A stretch of 64,000 nt of DNA, taken from Himantopus leucocephalus (taxonomy: Eukaryota > Chordata > Aves > Charadriiformes > Recurvirostridae). Made by a program: the position numbers and the translations under genes. Under the pieces are notes generated by a model. The model saw only the letters and a list, made by a program, of their open reading frames with translations, did no database searches and was not told the origin of the DNA. Position 1 is the first letter of the stretch. Every line of letters begins with the position of its first letter. Shown here in pieces: positions 49,441 to 63,387 of the stretch. The stretch spans positions 63,087,599 through 63,151,598 of the forward strand of contig RSEF01000003.1 of assembly GCA_003993805.1 (NCBI GenBank), given 5' to 3'.

Positions 49441-52400
49441 AGAGTAAGGAAGTTTTATCCTTCTCTTGCTCAGAGAAAGGCTAGTTCCTTTTTTGGAAAG
49501 CACTTTCTTGCCGTGCGTGGGATACCATGAGCCAGCACAAATCTTTCCTCAGGCATTGAAGGCTACTTTAAGAACAAATTGGTCACATATAGGACACAGA
49601 TACACATTTTAAGACATCACTTTTACCTTGGACTGACACGCTGTCTCAGCCTGACATCAGATGGGTGCCTTCCTTCCAAGTGAACAGAACTAAACACAAC
49701 AATGGAAACACTGAGATCGTCCTGCATTTTCTCTTATATCCTTCTTTCCACTTGCACATCCAAAGCTGATTTCAAGATTTCCAACCCAGATCAAATGCAA
49801 GGGGCTTGTCCCAAAAGGTAAAGAACTAAACTGCAGCCAGGCTTCAGTGTAACTTTTTCCAGATGTCAGAGCTCACTACAATCATCTCTAAAATTGATTC
49901 TGGTTTGGGCCAACAAGCAGCATAAGTATCAGTAAAACATTACTGTCACTGGAGAGTCATTTAACTACTTGGAAACACTTAAGATGTCCAGGTTAGGAAG
50001 GCAAACAACTTGAAAGCATTCTGAGAGGAAAAACACAGTTCTCATCTACAGTCCTCGCAGTAAGAAAGTCCTGGAGAAATGAAATAGGCAGACCCCAGCT
50101 TCCTAGAACAAGATATATGAGACATAATGAAAGCGTTTGCAATGGCATATGCTTTAGCCAAAGAGGTGGTTTTTAATAAAATTGGAAAAGGGTGTACTGC
50201 ATTCCCACAGAAATGGGGGAAACACAGATGTTGTCCAAGTTTAAGAAAACAAAATTATCCACATTTTTGATGTTTGCACCAAAGAAAAAACTACCGCTTT
50301 GAACATTTGATGGAAGACTATTAAAGGAAATCATTATTATTATTACCGTGGCTCCCACCAGTGATACAAGAGGCCAGGATCTGTCAACATTTTCCTTATA
50401 AATCCATCTTTCAGTAGAGTCTAAATTGGCCTGAAATAGCTAGTTGGGACCAAAATCTGGATTGTGAGATCTCTGGAAGCAAAACTGCATCTGGCTGTTT
50501 ACAAAATTCTAGTCTAAAGAGACCGTGGGAGCGGAAGAGGGAGCATTTTTAGTGGTTAAAGCTATCGATCTTGTTTGTGCCGCTTTACAGTGCTAATCAG
50601 TGATCAGCAACCAAAAAGGAAGTTTGGAATCGGTGCTGATGAGCATCCAGAAGTCCGCATGCACATTCAGCCATCTCCTCCAGCATTTTCTTCTGAAACA
50701 TGCAGCTGCCACATAACACAGACCGTCTCATGATATATCTGGAGCTGGCATTTCCAATGAAATGCTGGACAAAACCCAGCAAGGACCACAGCAGGAAAAG
50801 AAAGATTCCCAAACATTCTTGATTTTCAGCAAAGAATCATTTCATGCCTAGGCTTAAAACTAGACTATGTCTAAAGCACGATAATTATACTGATTTAACG
50901 AACGGGTTCAGTAGGCTTAAAGGGTAGCACTCAAACCAAAGGACAGATGCAGTTTTCCTTTTTGAGCCAGCCCCCCAAAAGTGCCTACCCCAAAGCTGTA
51001 CACTTTAATGGAAGACAGAAAGGAAGTACAATGAGAAATGCAGTCATTCAGCAAGTCCAATTTGGCACAGATTTCACTTTACAGACTGAGAATACGGATT
51101 CTCATCCAGTGCTCCTGCACCATTGCCCCCTTCAATGGCCCAGGCCTCTCTCACGTTCATGTAGCACATCCCAGCTTTCCATTTGCTTCTACAGCTTCCT
51201 TCCATATTTCAACTTCCACAGCTGTAAAAAGGAAAAGAGTCAATTGTGAAGTCCGCTAATGTTTCCCTGTACCAACCTAACTAGGTGTTGAGCAAAACAG
51301 CAATGGGGCCTAGTACAAAACCTGCCACAGGCTACTCTTTCAGTCATCCCTCCGTATGTTTTTCTGCTTTGCAGGTTGTTGATTTTTCCCTCTGCGTTTT
51401 CCTTTCTTGTCACTTCTGCTCCAGTTCATGCCACACACCTCCTCTTCCTCACTCTTCCTTCTTCATAGCGCTCAGCCCCTTCCCAGTCTCCATGCTCCTG
51501 CTACCACGGTCTTGCGCTTAACCTCCATTCTCCTTTTAACTGCAACACACCTAAAATCAAACTACCTTACCCGCGCTCTCATGAAATACCCATCCTGAGC
51601 TATTGATTCTCCCTATTTTACCAGATTTTACCAGCTCTTTTATACAAGCATGCTCTTAATCTGTGCAGCACAACTGGCAAAATCGGGACCCAAGTGTGGT
51701 CTCTTCAACACAGACGCTGTGTTTTACTGTGCATTCCTGCAACACCGCACAACTGGTATCTCTTGCAAACTGGTTTACTATTAAAAATGTATTACCTCTT
51801 CAATTATGTTTTACATTTACTAGTTCAACAAATTCTATAAAGCCCTTTTATCTTAGTTAGCTGATTAGTTAGATCCTTTAGGAAGACAGTCACTTAAAAC
51901 TCCTAGGCTTACAACAGAATTACTTTGTGAACAAAATCTGTATAACAGTACCTGAGAGAAACTTTGAAACCATTTCTGAGAGAAACAAAATATTACAAGA
52001 GAGAAACTGAAGTTGGTGAGAGACCAATAAACACACTGTAAATTCTGAGGGTTTGCACAAGAAACACTGAGTCGTGAATGACTATTCCAGAAATGGAAAA
52101 ATAGAGAGTCTCTTGACATCCAAATAGGGTGAGCAGGCAGTGCTCCAACAAACAAATCAGAAGTGGAAAGAGAAAAAAAATGTCTTCTCGGATCCAAATA
52201 GTTTTGAAAATGAAAACAGGGATTAAAAAAGAAGACTTAAAACATGGGAAGCTGAAGCCTATTCCCATTTTTTATTGCGCCACTTGAAAGAAAGCTAAAT
52301 GCAGGCTCTGTCCTGATGAGAAGCAACATCCTCTGTTTTTCTGCCAGTGTTAGATAAGACCCACTGACGAAGATGGGGTTTAAAATAGGATGGGATTTAA

Positions 52401-55400
52401 ATCGGTGCACAGAAAGAGAGTTTATGCCTCTTCCTCTTCTTTTTTTTAAATGCACTTTTCTAACCTGTGCACTTGGGAGGTGGTAGATAAGGTTCCAACA
52501 TCAGCTCTTCCCCATGCCAATCTGCAAAGCAGTGAGTCTGAAAGAGCAGCTGCTGGTAACACTGACAAGTGCTGAATGCTACTGCCCTTTGCTAGGAAAG
52601 GCAGGGAAACCCCTCAAGGAATAACCTGAACCTCTCAGACCTGCAGGCACCAGCAACGTAGCCCACAGTTGAGCCCTCTGAAAACATCCCTGGCGCGTCA
52701 CCCTTCTGGGAGATGCTTGAGGGGTTATGGCAGAAACCCAATTACAACTACTTTGGAGAGCTGTTCCACATTACATCCTTTCTTTAGGGCCACTTAGATG
52801 AAACTTGATAAACACAAAATAGTTATAAAGCAGCTGTGAGAGGAGTAAGTCTGTGTGTGAGCACCATCGGAGAATGGCTTACCACCCTCAGGTCTCCAAA
52901 GCAGCTCTCACGAGACTCAATCCCTCCTGCTCTGTGTCTCAGGAACTCCCCCGCAACCCCAGCAATAAAAAAGTATGACACACAAGTATTGTTTTTTTAA
53001 CAAGTAGTGAAGCTTTAGTCAACACTCCCAACTACAATGCATGCCTAAGCACAGCACTCAAGTAAAAGCACAGAAGACGCAGAATGATGGCTGAAGGTCT
53101 CCAAAGAAGTCATCAGTGATAGATCTGTTGGATCTATCCTGTTCTATAGAATATATACTGTTCTATATATCCTATCTACACCTGTTGGACTCACTGTTAT
53201 CCAATATGAGCCTTTAAACTACCCAGTCCAAGGCTCTGGACTGCAGACATCCACAACAATGGGATTTGTTTTAGGAACAACTACAGAGATGAAAAACAGT
53301 AAAACTGCATTACCAAATTTGCTTTTACACAATAGGCTTTAATGACTCTAAATGAATCATAGAATATTTTTTAAGTATTCCCTGATGTGGGCCAGAAAAT
53401 GGATTTTCTGCTCCTTGAAAAATACTAGGAATCCAAACATCTCTTCAGGCCCACTTACAGTGACAGACATTAAAAAAAAACCTCTCAAAGTGAAAATTTA
53501 AGTGTTTTTCAGACCAATCAAGACCAATAGGTTATTGACACAAAGTGAATTTCAAAATAAACTCTCCCAATTTTTTTTCTCTTCCAAAATCAAACCAGAA
53601 CTCTGACATGTTAAAAAAAAGAATTCCAATTTTTTTTCTAAGCTTCATTTTGCTGAAAATTAATGCAAGCAATGCACAGGGTCTATTTCATCAGGATGCC
53701 TCTTTCTAATGAAAACAAACTTCAATCAAAGTTTCCCAGTTGGCCTAGAAACTTAACGAGAAAAGACTATAAATGTTTCTGGTGATTTTTCTGTCAGTTG
53801 AGAAAACGATAGGCTGTATAAACTGCATGAGACAGATGAAGAGATAGGCGGGCAGATGCCCTCAAATTTAAACACACACCAAAACAAAAGTCCTGGAGAT
53901 CTGAAGGGGAATTTCACAGCCTATCTGTAGTTCTGACTGGTTCCCTAACAGGAAAACAAAAATATGACTGCCTTTTATACTCTTGTAAAAAAAATCCTGT
54001 CATAATTTTTAAGTGTGTTGATCATAGTTTATTTTTAGATCTGACAAACCATAGAAACATCTCCAAAAATATCCTAAAGAAACACAGTGACCTTTCCAGC
54101 TTGGAAAGCAGAGAAGTTTTAACATCATCGAAGCTACTGTAAAGGCTGAACAAATGTATAAGACCTATCAAAAAGCCTCCCACGTTCTCCTATACGCTGT
54201 CCCTGAAAACTTCTCCACTAGGCTAGCAAAAGTAGCCTTAACTATCAGCTCATATTCAGAAACAGATTGAGGAGTCACCTATGGAAGAGGGGAGCGTTGC
54301 TCTGAAGACAGAAAAGGAGGTTCATGGGAACCTGAGCTGAAGGCGGGGAGGAGCGACGGCTGGCTTTTTCTCTGGGTGGAGGCAATTCACTTAAAAGCCA
54401 AACAAAAGGGAGAAAGGTGGTGACAACAACAGAGACTCAGACTGCTGTAGGAATGCGAAAATAATGGTCAGGAAAAGGAGAAAGCTTCCAAAATGAACAG
54501 GGATTTGATACACAAGTGATGCAAAAGTAAATGAATACTTTGCAAGGTTGAAAGGGCAGAGGTGGGCAGAGAAGAAATTTTTACCCCTTGTGCCCTGGTG
54601 ATAACATATTACAGCTGGTCAGGCAGAGTGTCACCACTGTCCTATGGTCAGCCTGCTGAAGCTATCTATAGCTGGGTATTGCAGTATGTCTAACAATTAT
54701 CTCAGCCCTTACGCTTACTGATTCAAAACTTCCTTCCAAGCAAGGGCAGTCATTAGGCAAGAGCATCACAGACCTTGGGTCTGTTTTCACCAGAAGTGTC
54801 CCAGCATTGATACTGCTGCCCCGTATCACGCAAAATATGGGTGCTGTACTGTCTTCACCTTTGGAGTTTTCTTCTCTCCACTTTCCCTGTTATTCCCATC
54901 TTAGTTCTCCCCAAAACTCTAATGCATTGATTCACTTAGTCTGGGAGTAGCAAATATGCTTTAAGTCCTGCAACTATGTTCCAGATTGGCTCTTTTGGTA
55001 AATATCTCTGGGACAGAACTTCTTGTTACCTTGGCTTTTTTTTTTTTTGTGTTTGCTTTTTTTTTTATATACTTAAGTGATGAGAATGTACTGCTCCATG
55101 TTGATCTGCAAGAAAAGCAGGAAAAATGAAGGACTTTAGAGCAAAAATGTAACTTCAGGATTTGCTCTGATGGCCTTCAAGAAATGAAAATTAGACACCT
55201 CATCCATTCATCAAGTAATTTGGCTTGAAACACAGCATATGCGGTTTACTTGCTGGAATTATATCGTAATAAAATAATATTTTTCAAAAGTTAAAAGTAC
55301 ACTATGAATCAGCTCTGAATATAAGGTAAAACAGAGTCCCTCCAGGAAGGAACCTTTGACCTCTAGCACCAGAAATACAAATCTATACCTTTTCAACTAA

Positions 55401-58400
55401 AAGCATGATTCAATTACACTACAATAATTATGCTGTCCATTCATTCTAAACCCTGATGAAGAGTACAAATAGAAGGGCTAACACATCTAGCCAAGGTGTT
55501 GGATGTCTTAAACCCTCAAAAAGGATTGCTGTGATTTCCCTCAGACTTCATTATTTTTTTTTTCTTCCCTCGAAAGAATAAAGTGATGAAAACAGAAGAG
55601 CCATAGAAAGGGTTCTGGAATTACAAACCAGATAACACCAGTTTTGCTCTCAGTTTTGTCTTTCGTACATGTACTGATTCTTCAAATGTTACGAAAGACA
55701 CACCATGTCCAGAATGAGTATCTTGACACTGTGCTTCCCAAAACCACTCTAACCAGGGTCTAGGTTTTTACATTGCTAGGTGCCTGTCTTTTTATTCTCT
55801 TACTTCGTAATGCTCACACTTTGTTGCCAATTTCCTCAGCAAATGTTCTAGGAAAAAGCTTTGACAAACCAAGATGAAAGTGCTTTAGGAAGAGTGGGAC
55901 AGAAGCATAGGTATATTTAAACGTGATTTATGTGATGCTGTGACGCTGATTCAGGTCAGTGTTCTCCAGGTTTTTACTGCAAGAGTCCAGGTGAGTGCAA
56001 AAAACTGTGGTACAACCTTCAGTATGTTTCTGACTTCAATTCCTTCTATAACTCATGCATCATTGGAACTAAGGGAAAATTTTGAAGTTGCTCTGAATTT
56101 ATTTATCTTTTTCTGTTCGCATTTTTATCTCTAGTTAACTCCCTGAACTTGTAACAACCATTCCTAACAAAAAACAAGAGACATGAGTTTTTGGCACAAG
56201 TTAGCCAAATGTATAAATGTTCTTGTTATCTTAGATGTTTATTGTTTGAACAAAACCAGCCTTGCATTCCGTAAGACTTTCAATATACTCAACATAGTTC
56301 CATTCAAACCTAGATACATTACCTCCCAAAAGCATAAACAAATTTCTTATGTCTTTTTGGAAACTGGACCATTAATTCTCTTTTTTTGTGTATGTTAGGC
56401 ACACGGTTGTGGAACAGGCATTGAATTTATCAATATACAAAACACAAAGCCTGTGGATTTCTCCTAGGTTCCTTTTGATGACAGTTTAACAGTCCAGGAA
56501 TCACAGATGCGCAAAAAGCACAGAAAGATTTCACCCAAAGAATTGTTTTCCTTCCCACCCTACTTTCACCATTAAAATCAAAAGCAAAGACCTGCTTGCC
56601 ATATTTTCCTCTGCATTCTAAAATAACACATTTAGCAAGCAATACACGGCATTGTTATTTCTCATTATAGGTTACAGAAACATAAATGTAATTTTTGCAT
56701 TTCTCCTTTAATTCTTCCTTTTTCCTTGCTTACTCTATCTCATTACAGACCTGCACACTCAGATCCAGAGGATTTTATAAAAGAAAATGTGCTCGATTCA
56801 CTCCTTTTGGTTGTTTTCCTGGTCAGTAAGTAGTTCCTGAAAATTACTTCATTCTTTCACAAAAAAATGTTGACTAGGTTGTTCAGTGATAAAACTCCCC
56901 AACACAGACCCAAAAAGCACGAAACATGTAATGGCTCCACCATGCCCCTCAACACAGCCTGTTGCTGAGCGCAGTGGGGCCAGGAAAAAAGGAGACCGGC
57001 ATCTGAAGGTGTTCAGACCAGACTTTACAGACACATCTCTTCTTGCCCACGAGTTTGCCCGCGGTTGAACAAACCTGAACACTGTTTCTCGGTCGTAAAA
57101 CTCTGTGAAGGCGGTAGGAAGGAAACTGCCAAGCCCACCTCATCCTCGGCTGGTTCATTTACACCGCTCTCCTCACACACCATTTCCTCCACTTCCTTCT
57201 GTGTCCTCCCCCCAACCCTTCCCACACAAACACATACGTGCGCATCTCTCTTCAGCCCTATTTACCCTTTCCCACTCAGCGCCACGGTTGGTTGTCTCTG
57301 GGTACAGGCTCAAATTCGGCACGTGGGTGGGAACCTGACAGGAGGGTTAAGTCCCCTTCCGCCCTCCTGTCATGCTGCGCTAATCCAAAAGCCCAGCCCC
57401 GCTCCCTCTGCTCTCACACCTACCTCCCCATCTCTGCCCACATCCATCCTCCTCCTCAAAACTGCTCTGAGCCCATTGGCAAGGCAAGGCGGCTGACAGC
57501 TGCCGCAGACCACGCACTGCAAGAGCAGCTGTGGTCAGACACGGGACAAGAGGGTAACCCTGCAGCCGGGGCCAAGGCATGAGGAAGGCATCCCCCTCTC
57601 CTCATCCTCGCTGCACAGGACCCGCAGAGAGTCTATCTACTCATGCGTTAAGCAGGCAAAGCAGATTTCACCAACACTAGTAGTCCCACAAGAACAACCC
57701 CTTCCTACCAAGTTGGCAAAACTTTCCTCAACGTGTCCTCTGCCTTGCAAAGATGCCTTGCCTCTGCCTAGCATTTTTTCTTCATTAGCAAATAGCCCTA
57801 ACGTGGGAAAAGCCTTTCATCAGAACGACAGGGATTTTGCAAATACTGTACAACTCCCACATGTCATCTTCCGTCCTGAAGGAGGAAAACAATTCAGTCA
57901 CATTCCTCTTGCATCTGGACAGAAAAGCCGGTTGGAATGAATAAGGAAAACAGCGTGGTTTTGCGATGCAGTGAACCATTCAGCCTGTCCCAGCTGCAGA
58001 AACCCTACAGCTCCTTCCTCCAACCAACCCTTTCATTCCTAGCACATCCACGCTTCTTTTGCGCCCGTTCTTCTCCCTGTAGGGGACTGGCCAGGGTACG
58101 CACCTGGAATACAACTCTGGCCTCGGTGGCTTCTTGGGCAGCACAGTCCTTTCCAAACTTTTACTCCCCCCTGTGGCAGCTTAATGGCAAAAAAGAAACA
58201 CAAAGCACGCTTCCCAAGTCATGTACTCTTATCGTCACTCTTTGCAAGCTATTTATGAAGAAAAAAAAAGATACGTAAGGCCTAGATGAGGTCACACTAA
58301 ATGTACGACAGTAAAATAAGAAAGCTTTTCCAGGGAATTTGAAATTCAACCCTCTGTATCTTGTGAGTGACATGAGGAGAAAGGAAAAGATGTGGCTAGT

Positions 58401-60587
58401 TCATACATGCTTTTAAAACTCACCTGAAATTTTTGTATTACAAAGTTCCTAACTCACAGGGTGAACATCGCTTAGGACAGTTTTAGGATTTTCAAATACC
58501 TTGCAAATATTAAGTAATAAAAAAAGGGAATTGATGAACTGTCTTTTCATCCCATGTCATAATTGAATCTTAACTAATCATACAGACCTACCATGCTATT
58601 AAGGTTAGACTTTTCCACAAGATCCATCACAGGTAACTTCCTCACAAGAAATGCACCACAAATAACTTAATAGACTCCGATTTCATAAAGACTCCATTGT
58701 CCAAAATGGTCAAAACAAACACCTAGGTACAGTAAAAGCCTAGCCTTGATTTCTATTTAAAACCCTTTAATAAAAATATTATAAATGGAGTAATATGCTC
58801 AGAAACACTTGCTGTTAGTGTAAGTCCTACCACTTTTACAACTTCAGGCATACTACTTAAAAGCCACTCATCACCAAGACATTTGTAGCAACATGGTTGT
58901 AAACTTTAGACCTGGGACCATTGCTGTTTAAAACAACTACATTTCCTCGATTAGTTCCTTCAGGAAATCAAAATATCTTAGAAATGTTCCCACTTCCCTG
59001 ACAATGCACATTTCTTCAAGTATCTGCTCTTCCCGGCTCCATGTGAAAAATGGTCTGACAGAGAATTTCCCACCGACACCAGAGAGATTGTAAGCATTGT
59101 AAGATGGTTTTCAGACCTGGTCCAGTAGTTGATAAATTTCACACACATCCGCAGGTCAATAAGGAAGCCACCTTGGCTGTTGTAGGTTACATCCTAGTTT
59201 CCCCATCTGCGTCAGCTGTACAGATGTATTTACACAGGTCACATACCACACATCACTTGCTGAAAAAACAGCCAGCCAAGCTGGCAGCTGAACCATGGGG
59301 AACCATTTTCCTGAAAATCAAGCAATCTCTAAAATCCTATGTTAATACGTTGAGGACATTACGTTCCTTTGTCGGTCAGCTGATGCAGTGTGCTTATCAA
59401 GTCCTCCAGAGGCACTATAAACCTATGCAATAATCCAACTCCCCCACTTTCTCAGGAAGGCCTGTGCAAACAGCAAAGCCCATGCTACACTATACCAGGG
59501 TCAGTGAACTCAGGTTGCATCAAAAAGGGGCCAAATTTTACAGTCATCTCTCTCTTTCTACCCAAAGAAAACGCTCTATTCATCATCCCCAAATGTACAA
59601 ATATCAGTCCTACACTATTGGACAACATGGGCAAATGTATCCCACAGGATTCTCCACTGGCCTCTACTTCTCCACAGCAGCTACAACATAAATTGAGAGA
59701 TCTCATAGTCTATGGCAGAGCAAATTGCATTTGTTAAGTGACGTCCCTAATCTGGTCAAGTCTTAAACATCTATGTCTCTCAGCTTGGGGGAAAAAAACC
59801 ACAAAACTTTGACATTTACACTGACAGATCCTAAGAGAAGCAGGGTGGAAAACTGAAAATAAAATCACACGCATTTTAGAATAAGCAGAACCGATTCATT
59901 CCTGCGCAGGTAAGCCATGTCAGAGTGGGAGGAAGGCTTCCTCCAGCTGTTTTCCAAGTGGTTGCTCTTAACAGGGGGACCTCAAAGGATTTTTGGTGGA
60001 TGTTCTGAATCAAGTCCCTGACCAGGTTTCCTCTCCAGCCAGTGGCACTCACTTTTTACGAACTGTCAACCATTTATAGGACAATTGTCAAATGGGTGGC
60101 TAGTGACTCACTGCAGTCCTACACTAGTTGACTTACTACTGCAAGAGGTTGCAAACCTCAGTCAAAGCTGAGAAATAAACAGCTTAAAGTCTCTTCTCTC
60201 CTTACTCACCTTTGCGAGCTGTAGAAAGGCTCTGCACTTCCCCACGAAAACCTAGGAGAGAGCCAACTTCTGCACAGATATAGTGAATGCTGCTCCCTAC
60301 AGTGCTGCTAAGATCAATGGCAAACTTGTCAGAATGAAATCAGATATACTGAACCTGAGGCTTGGTAGGTAAAGGACCTTGGCTTCATACTACTTATAAT
60401 CTCTCATACAAATAGTGCTACATGTGCTTTAAATACTCATTTAGATTACTCAACTTCCAGCAATCACTTTGCTGCTTTAAGACCACACATGTTCATAAAA
60501 AACTCCAGCTACTTTTTTAAGAAAGAAGCCAAAAGCTTAAAGCAGTATTCTCAGTGTCTCCAGAAGTAACAAAACGTTACATGTTAG
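49441..60587. other. unique non-coding DNA
   Basis: About 11 kb without a supported gene. The pyrimidine-rich stretch at 57150-57480 gives several overlapping plus frames of 77-143 codons rich in Pro, Ser and Leu. Two neighbouring plus frames (59104-59433 and 59390-59737) have no recognisable domain. A good donor-like CAG/GTGAGTG is at 55990-55996, but no strong acceptor precedes it. T-rich runs lie at 55031-55064. Local CTGTTCTATA repeats occur at about 53138-53165. Confidence 0.5.
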
Positions 60588-60842
60588 AACATAAAGAACC
60601 TAAGTTCAAATAACAACGATTACAGAAAACAACAGAACGCGGATCTGCTAATGCGAATCACATCTGATGGTTTTGCTTTGCTCACGCTGCTGAGTAGCTT
60701 CAGCTCAATGGACTTGGACTTCTCAAGTCCAAGTATTTTGATGGCCAACAGTGCATTCAGTGAATCTGCCCAACTGACGCTAGCAGAGAATCTGACCCAG
60801 TATCTCAAGGAACTTGGACTAGGTCCACCAGTTCAGCAGTGA
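60588..60842 (+). CDS. possible coding fragment, unidentified
   Basis: A frame open for 84 codons between TAG 60585-60587 and TGA 60840-60842. The part from the Met at 60651 reads like a soluble protein: MRITSDGFALLTLLSSFSSM, then a Ser-rich stretch, then an amphipathic helix-like end (LAENLTQYLKELGLGPPVQQ). Its composition is more protein-like than most frames in the window. I recognise no family. No good acceptor precedes it (only ATTACAG near 60622). After the stop, another frame stays open from about 60836 to a strong donor-like ATTG/GTAAGA at 60930, which could mean a frameshifted pseudogene. An AATAAA with a T/GT-rich sequence after it lies at about 61234. Chance is not excluded. Confidence 0.2.
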   Translation, partial: NIKNLSSNNNDYRKQQNADLLMRITSDGFALLTLLSSFSSMDLDFSSPSILMANSAFSESAQLTLAENLTQYLKELGLGPPVQQ

Positions 60843-63387
60843 ACATTTCCATAGGCCCTATGCCATCCACTGCCCTGCCCAGCCTTCTTACTCTGGTGCA
60901 CTTCGGAGAAGAGCTAATGCCTCTCATTGGTAAGATTAGCTGACGTGAACTGTCACGGCTCCAAAGCGGGCGGCTTGCACCACGTGCCTCGCTCTAACAA
61001 AGCAATACAAATGGCACAACGTGGATAACTTGCTTGATAGCTCCTGGGAATCGAAGTTTTCTATTTCACTTTGCCTTTCTGATTCGTGAGCTCATGCGTC
61101 CCTCCAGAAAAGGATGAGTAAAAGTCTAGCAAGTAGTCTACTTCAGAGAACTTTCTATGCCTACAGATACATAGAATAAGTTACCAGATGACTTCTAAGA
61201 AAGACAAATACCAGGCAACCGCATTCACGATGGAATAAATCTCTTTATTTTTATTCTGTGTCTATTTCTGAGCTAGTGGAGTAAGTCTTGCTTGGAATCT
61301 GCATTTTAAGCAAAAGTCTACTAGCGTAACTTTAACTAGACCTCTCAGATTTTGAGATCTATTTATTACAATTTTTAAAAAATATCCTGGTGAGCATTTT
61401 GGGAAAGGAACTAATTGGCATACTAAACGTGAGGCAAGCCAGAAATGTTTGAAGCCAGCTACAAGCCTATCATGATGATAAACAGCTCAGGGTCCAGATG
61501 TCCATATATGGCAAGACTTCCTATAAGACTGACAGTACTGTATGTGCATTGCGTATGGTTCTTGGATCAGATTCACATTCCTCGGGTATGTTGCTCTGGG
61601 AGCTTTTGATTTCCGCTTTGAGGGCTGGCTCAGACCTCCAATTGCTCTTATAAAAAAATATCTGTGACTGAAAGTTGAAAATGTGCAAGATTCTTTCTTT
61701 AAGTACACAAACACTCCAAGTCTAGCCACTTTCCTGTAGTCTTGCCAGGTTTTCAGTATGTCTGATACCTGATCAAGTGACTTTTTGGGGGGAAAAGAGG
61801 AAAAAAAAAAGAAGGAAAAACACAAGAGAGGAATGTAGCATATCCACACCTGTACATTTTACAAGACTTCACCAAAGGAACTATACCAACTGAAGCTGAT
61901 GTAGACACACACATACCGTATATAGCTGTGTAAACAAGTCTGCAAGGCCGGTGTAGTGAATTCCTAGTTTCAGCAGAAAAAATATACTATCTTAAAAGCA
62001 TGTGCTGTATAAACACCTGCATGGAAGTCAAAATTAGTGCATTTTAACCATTTTATGCATCAATGCCAAGATGTACTTCTCCAACCCATGACATATTGGC
62101 ATCAGAAACGATATGCCGAAGACCGACTGGACTCTGAAAGAACTACCTTTGCTTCCAGGTTCCCTTCGCCCCTCTGCATACAATACACGTGCGCAAACGA
62201 GGTACCCGACGCGTCACATCCAACAGCACAGAAACCAAAATGATGAAAAGGCAAATCTGATGGACTCTGATTCTTACCCACTTTCATGGGCTGGTACAAC
62301 TTGTAATTCAGTGGGCTAATGCCCGATTCACAGTGGTGCAAGACCAGAATTAGTTCCTAAGTCCAAATGCCTGTTTAAGTCTTTTTTTTTCTCAGGGCAG
62401 CAAGTGGATGGGGCTTGCTGTACTTGGCCTGCAGTGTGAGGACTTAGGACAGATTTATCCTTTAATTTTGGATTTCCTGGCTTTCTGGTGGTTTGTTACT
62501 TTTAAACACGCTTTTTCTGTCAGTGAGATTCTTCGGTTTTGTTTAATAAAATTGTTTCTCTGAAAAAACCTCTTACCTGGAAAGTTATAAAACATGTCTA
62601 GAACCTCTCTCTCTCTGATGTTCTCCTACCATATTTAGGCATTTAAAAAAGGCATTCTGTTTACCTGGTTACATTTGCATTTTGGTATGCATGTCATACA
62701 TAGTTTGGTACACATTATTTACCCAGCACTGAGGCCATTGGAGTTCTTCAAGTAAATACCGATTTCGGGAGGCCTCATGGGTTTGAGAACATATATTATT
62801 TACCATAACTGTTCCTCTGGGATATTTTTTTTCTTTCAGAGCCAACCTCATTTCTTTTAATGGAGAATTTCAAGTAGAAGAAACGACATCCAAATGACTT
62901 TACCAGCCAAAGTACAGTGCTGGTAGAATATAAATAACAGTTTTACAGTACAATACATCCTAACGGGGTTTTACATGAAAACGTTTCTTTTTCCCTCAAG
63001 AATCCTGTGCATATGTATTGCTGTATCATAGTGTGGAAGTATGCCTACATATGGAAGGATGAAAAGAAGAGGGGGGTATGTCAGCAGGAGAAAGCCTACA
63101 TGCAAAAGATGGTACATTTTAAGATATCCATCAGATTTCAGTTTGCCCAGTGAGATGCATTAAGCCAGTCTCTCTCATTAAGCACTAACATACTTTTATA
63201 GGTCAAAAGCCAAAACACTGGCATTCCTTGCATTAAAGCGGAGGTCAAACAACACGACATCACTGAATATTCAAATGATACATGGGGAGGTGGGGGAAGA
63301 ACCATCCTCCTAGTTGTTTTTTTTTTTTTAAAAAAAAAAAGAAAACCACAACAGTTATCTGCAATAATTTAATACAAGCCACAATGC
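60843..63387. other. unique non-coding DNA, possible untranslated region
   Basis: No gene supported. The AATAAA at about 61234 (plus) and the TTTATT words near 61249 and 61360 (AATAAA on the minus strand) are possible polyadenylation signals in either direction. If the CpG island at 63.8 kb belongs to a minus-strand gene, this AT-rich stretch could be intron or 3' untranslated sequence; that is inference only. Confidence 0.4.
63317..63341. repeat. abutting T-run and A-run
   Basis: A run of about 13-14 Ts is followed directly by about 11 As, forming a self-complementary stretch. It is prone to slippage and to assembly error. Confidence 0.8.

Noticed and set aside
55940..55997. Possible exon ending at CAG/GTGAGTG
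   Set aside because: The donor is good, but no convincing acceptor or branch-point tract precedes it.
57065..57582. Overlapping Pro/Ser-rich frames of 77-143 codons
   Set aside because: A C/T-rich stretch lacks stops in several frames at once; no domain or start context stands out.
59104..59737. Two neighbouring frames of 109 and 115 codons
   Set aside because: They are in different frames, no domain or retroelement motif is readable, and the length is compatible with chance.
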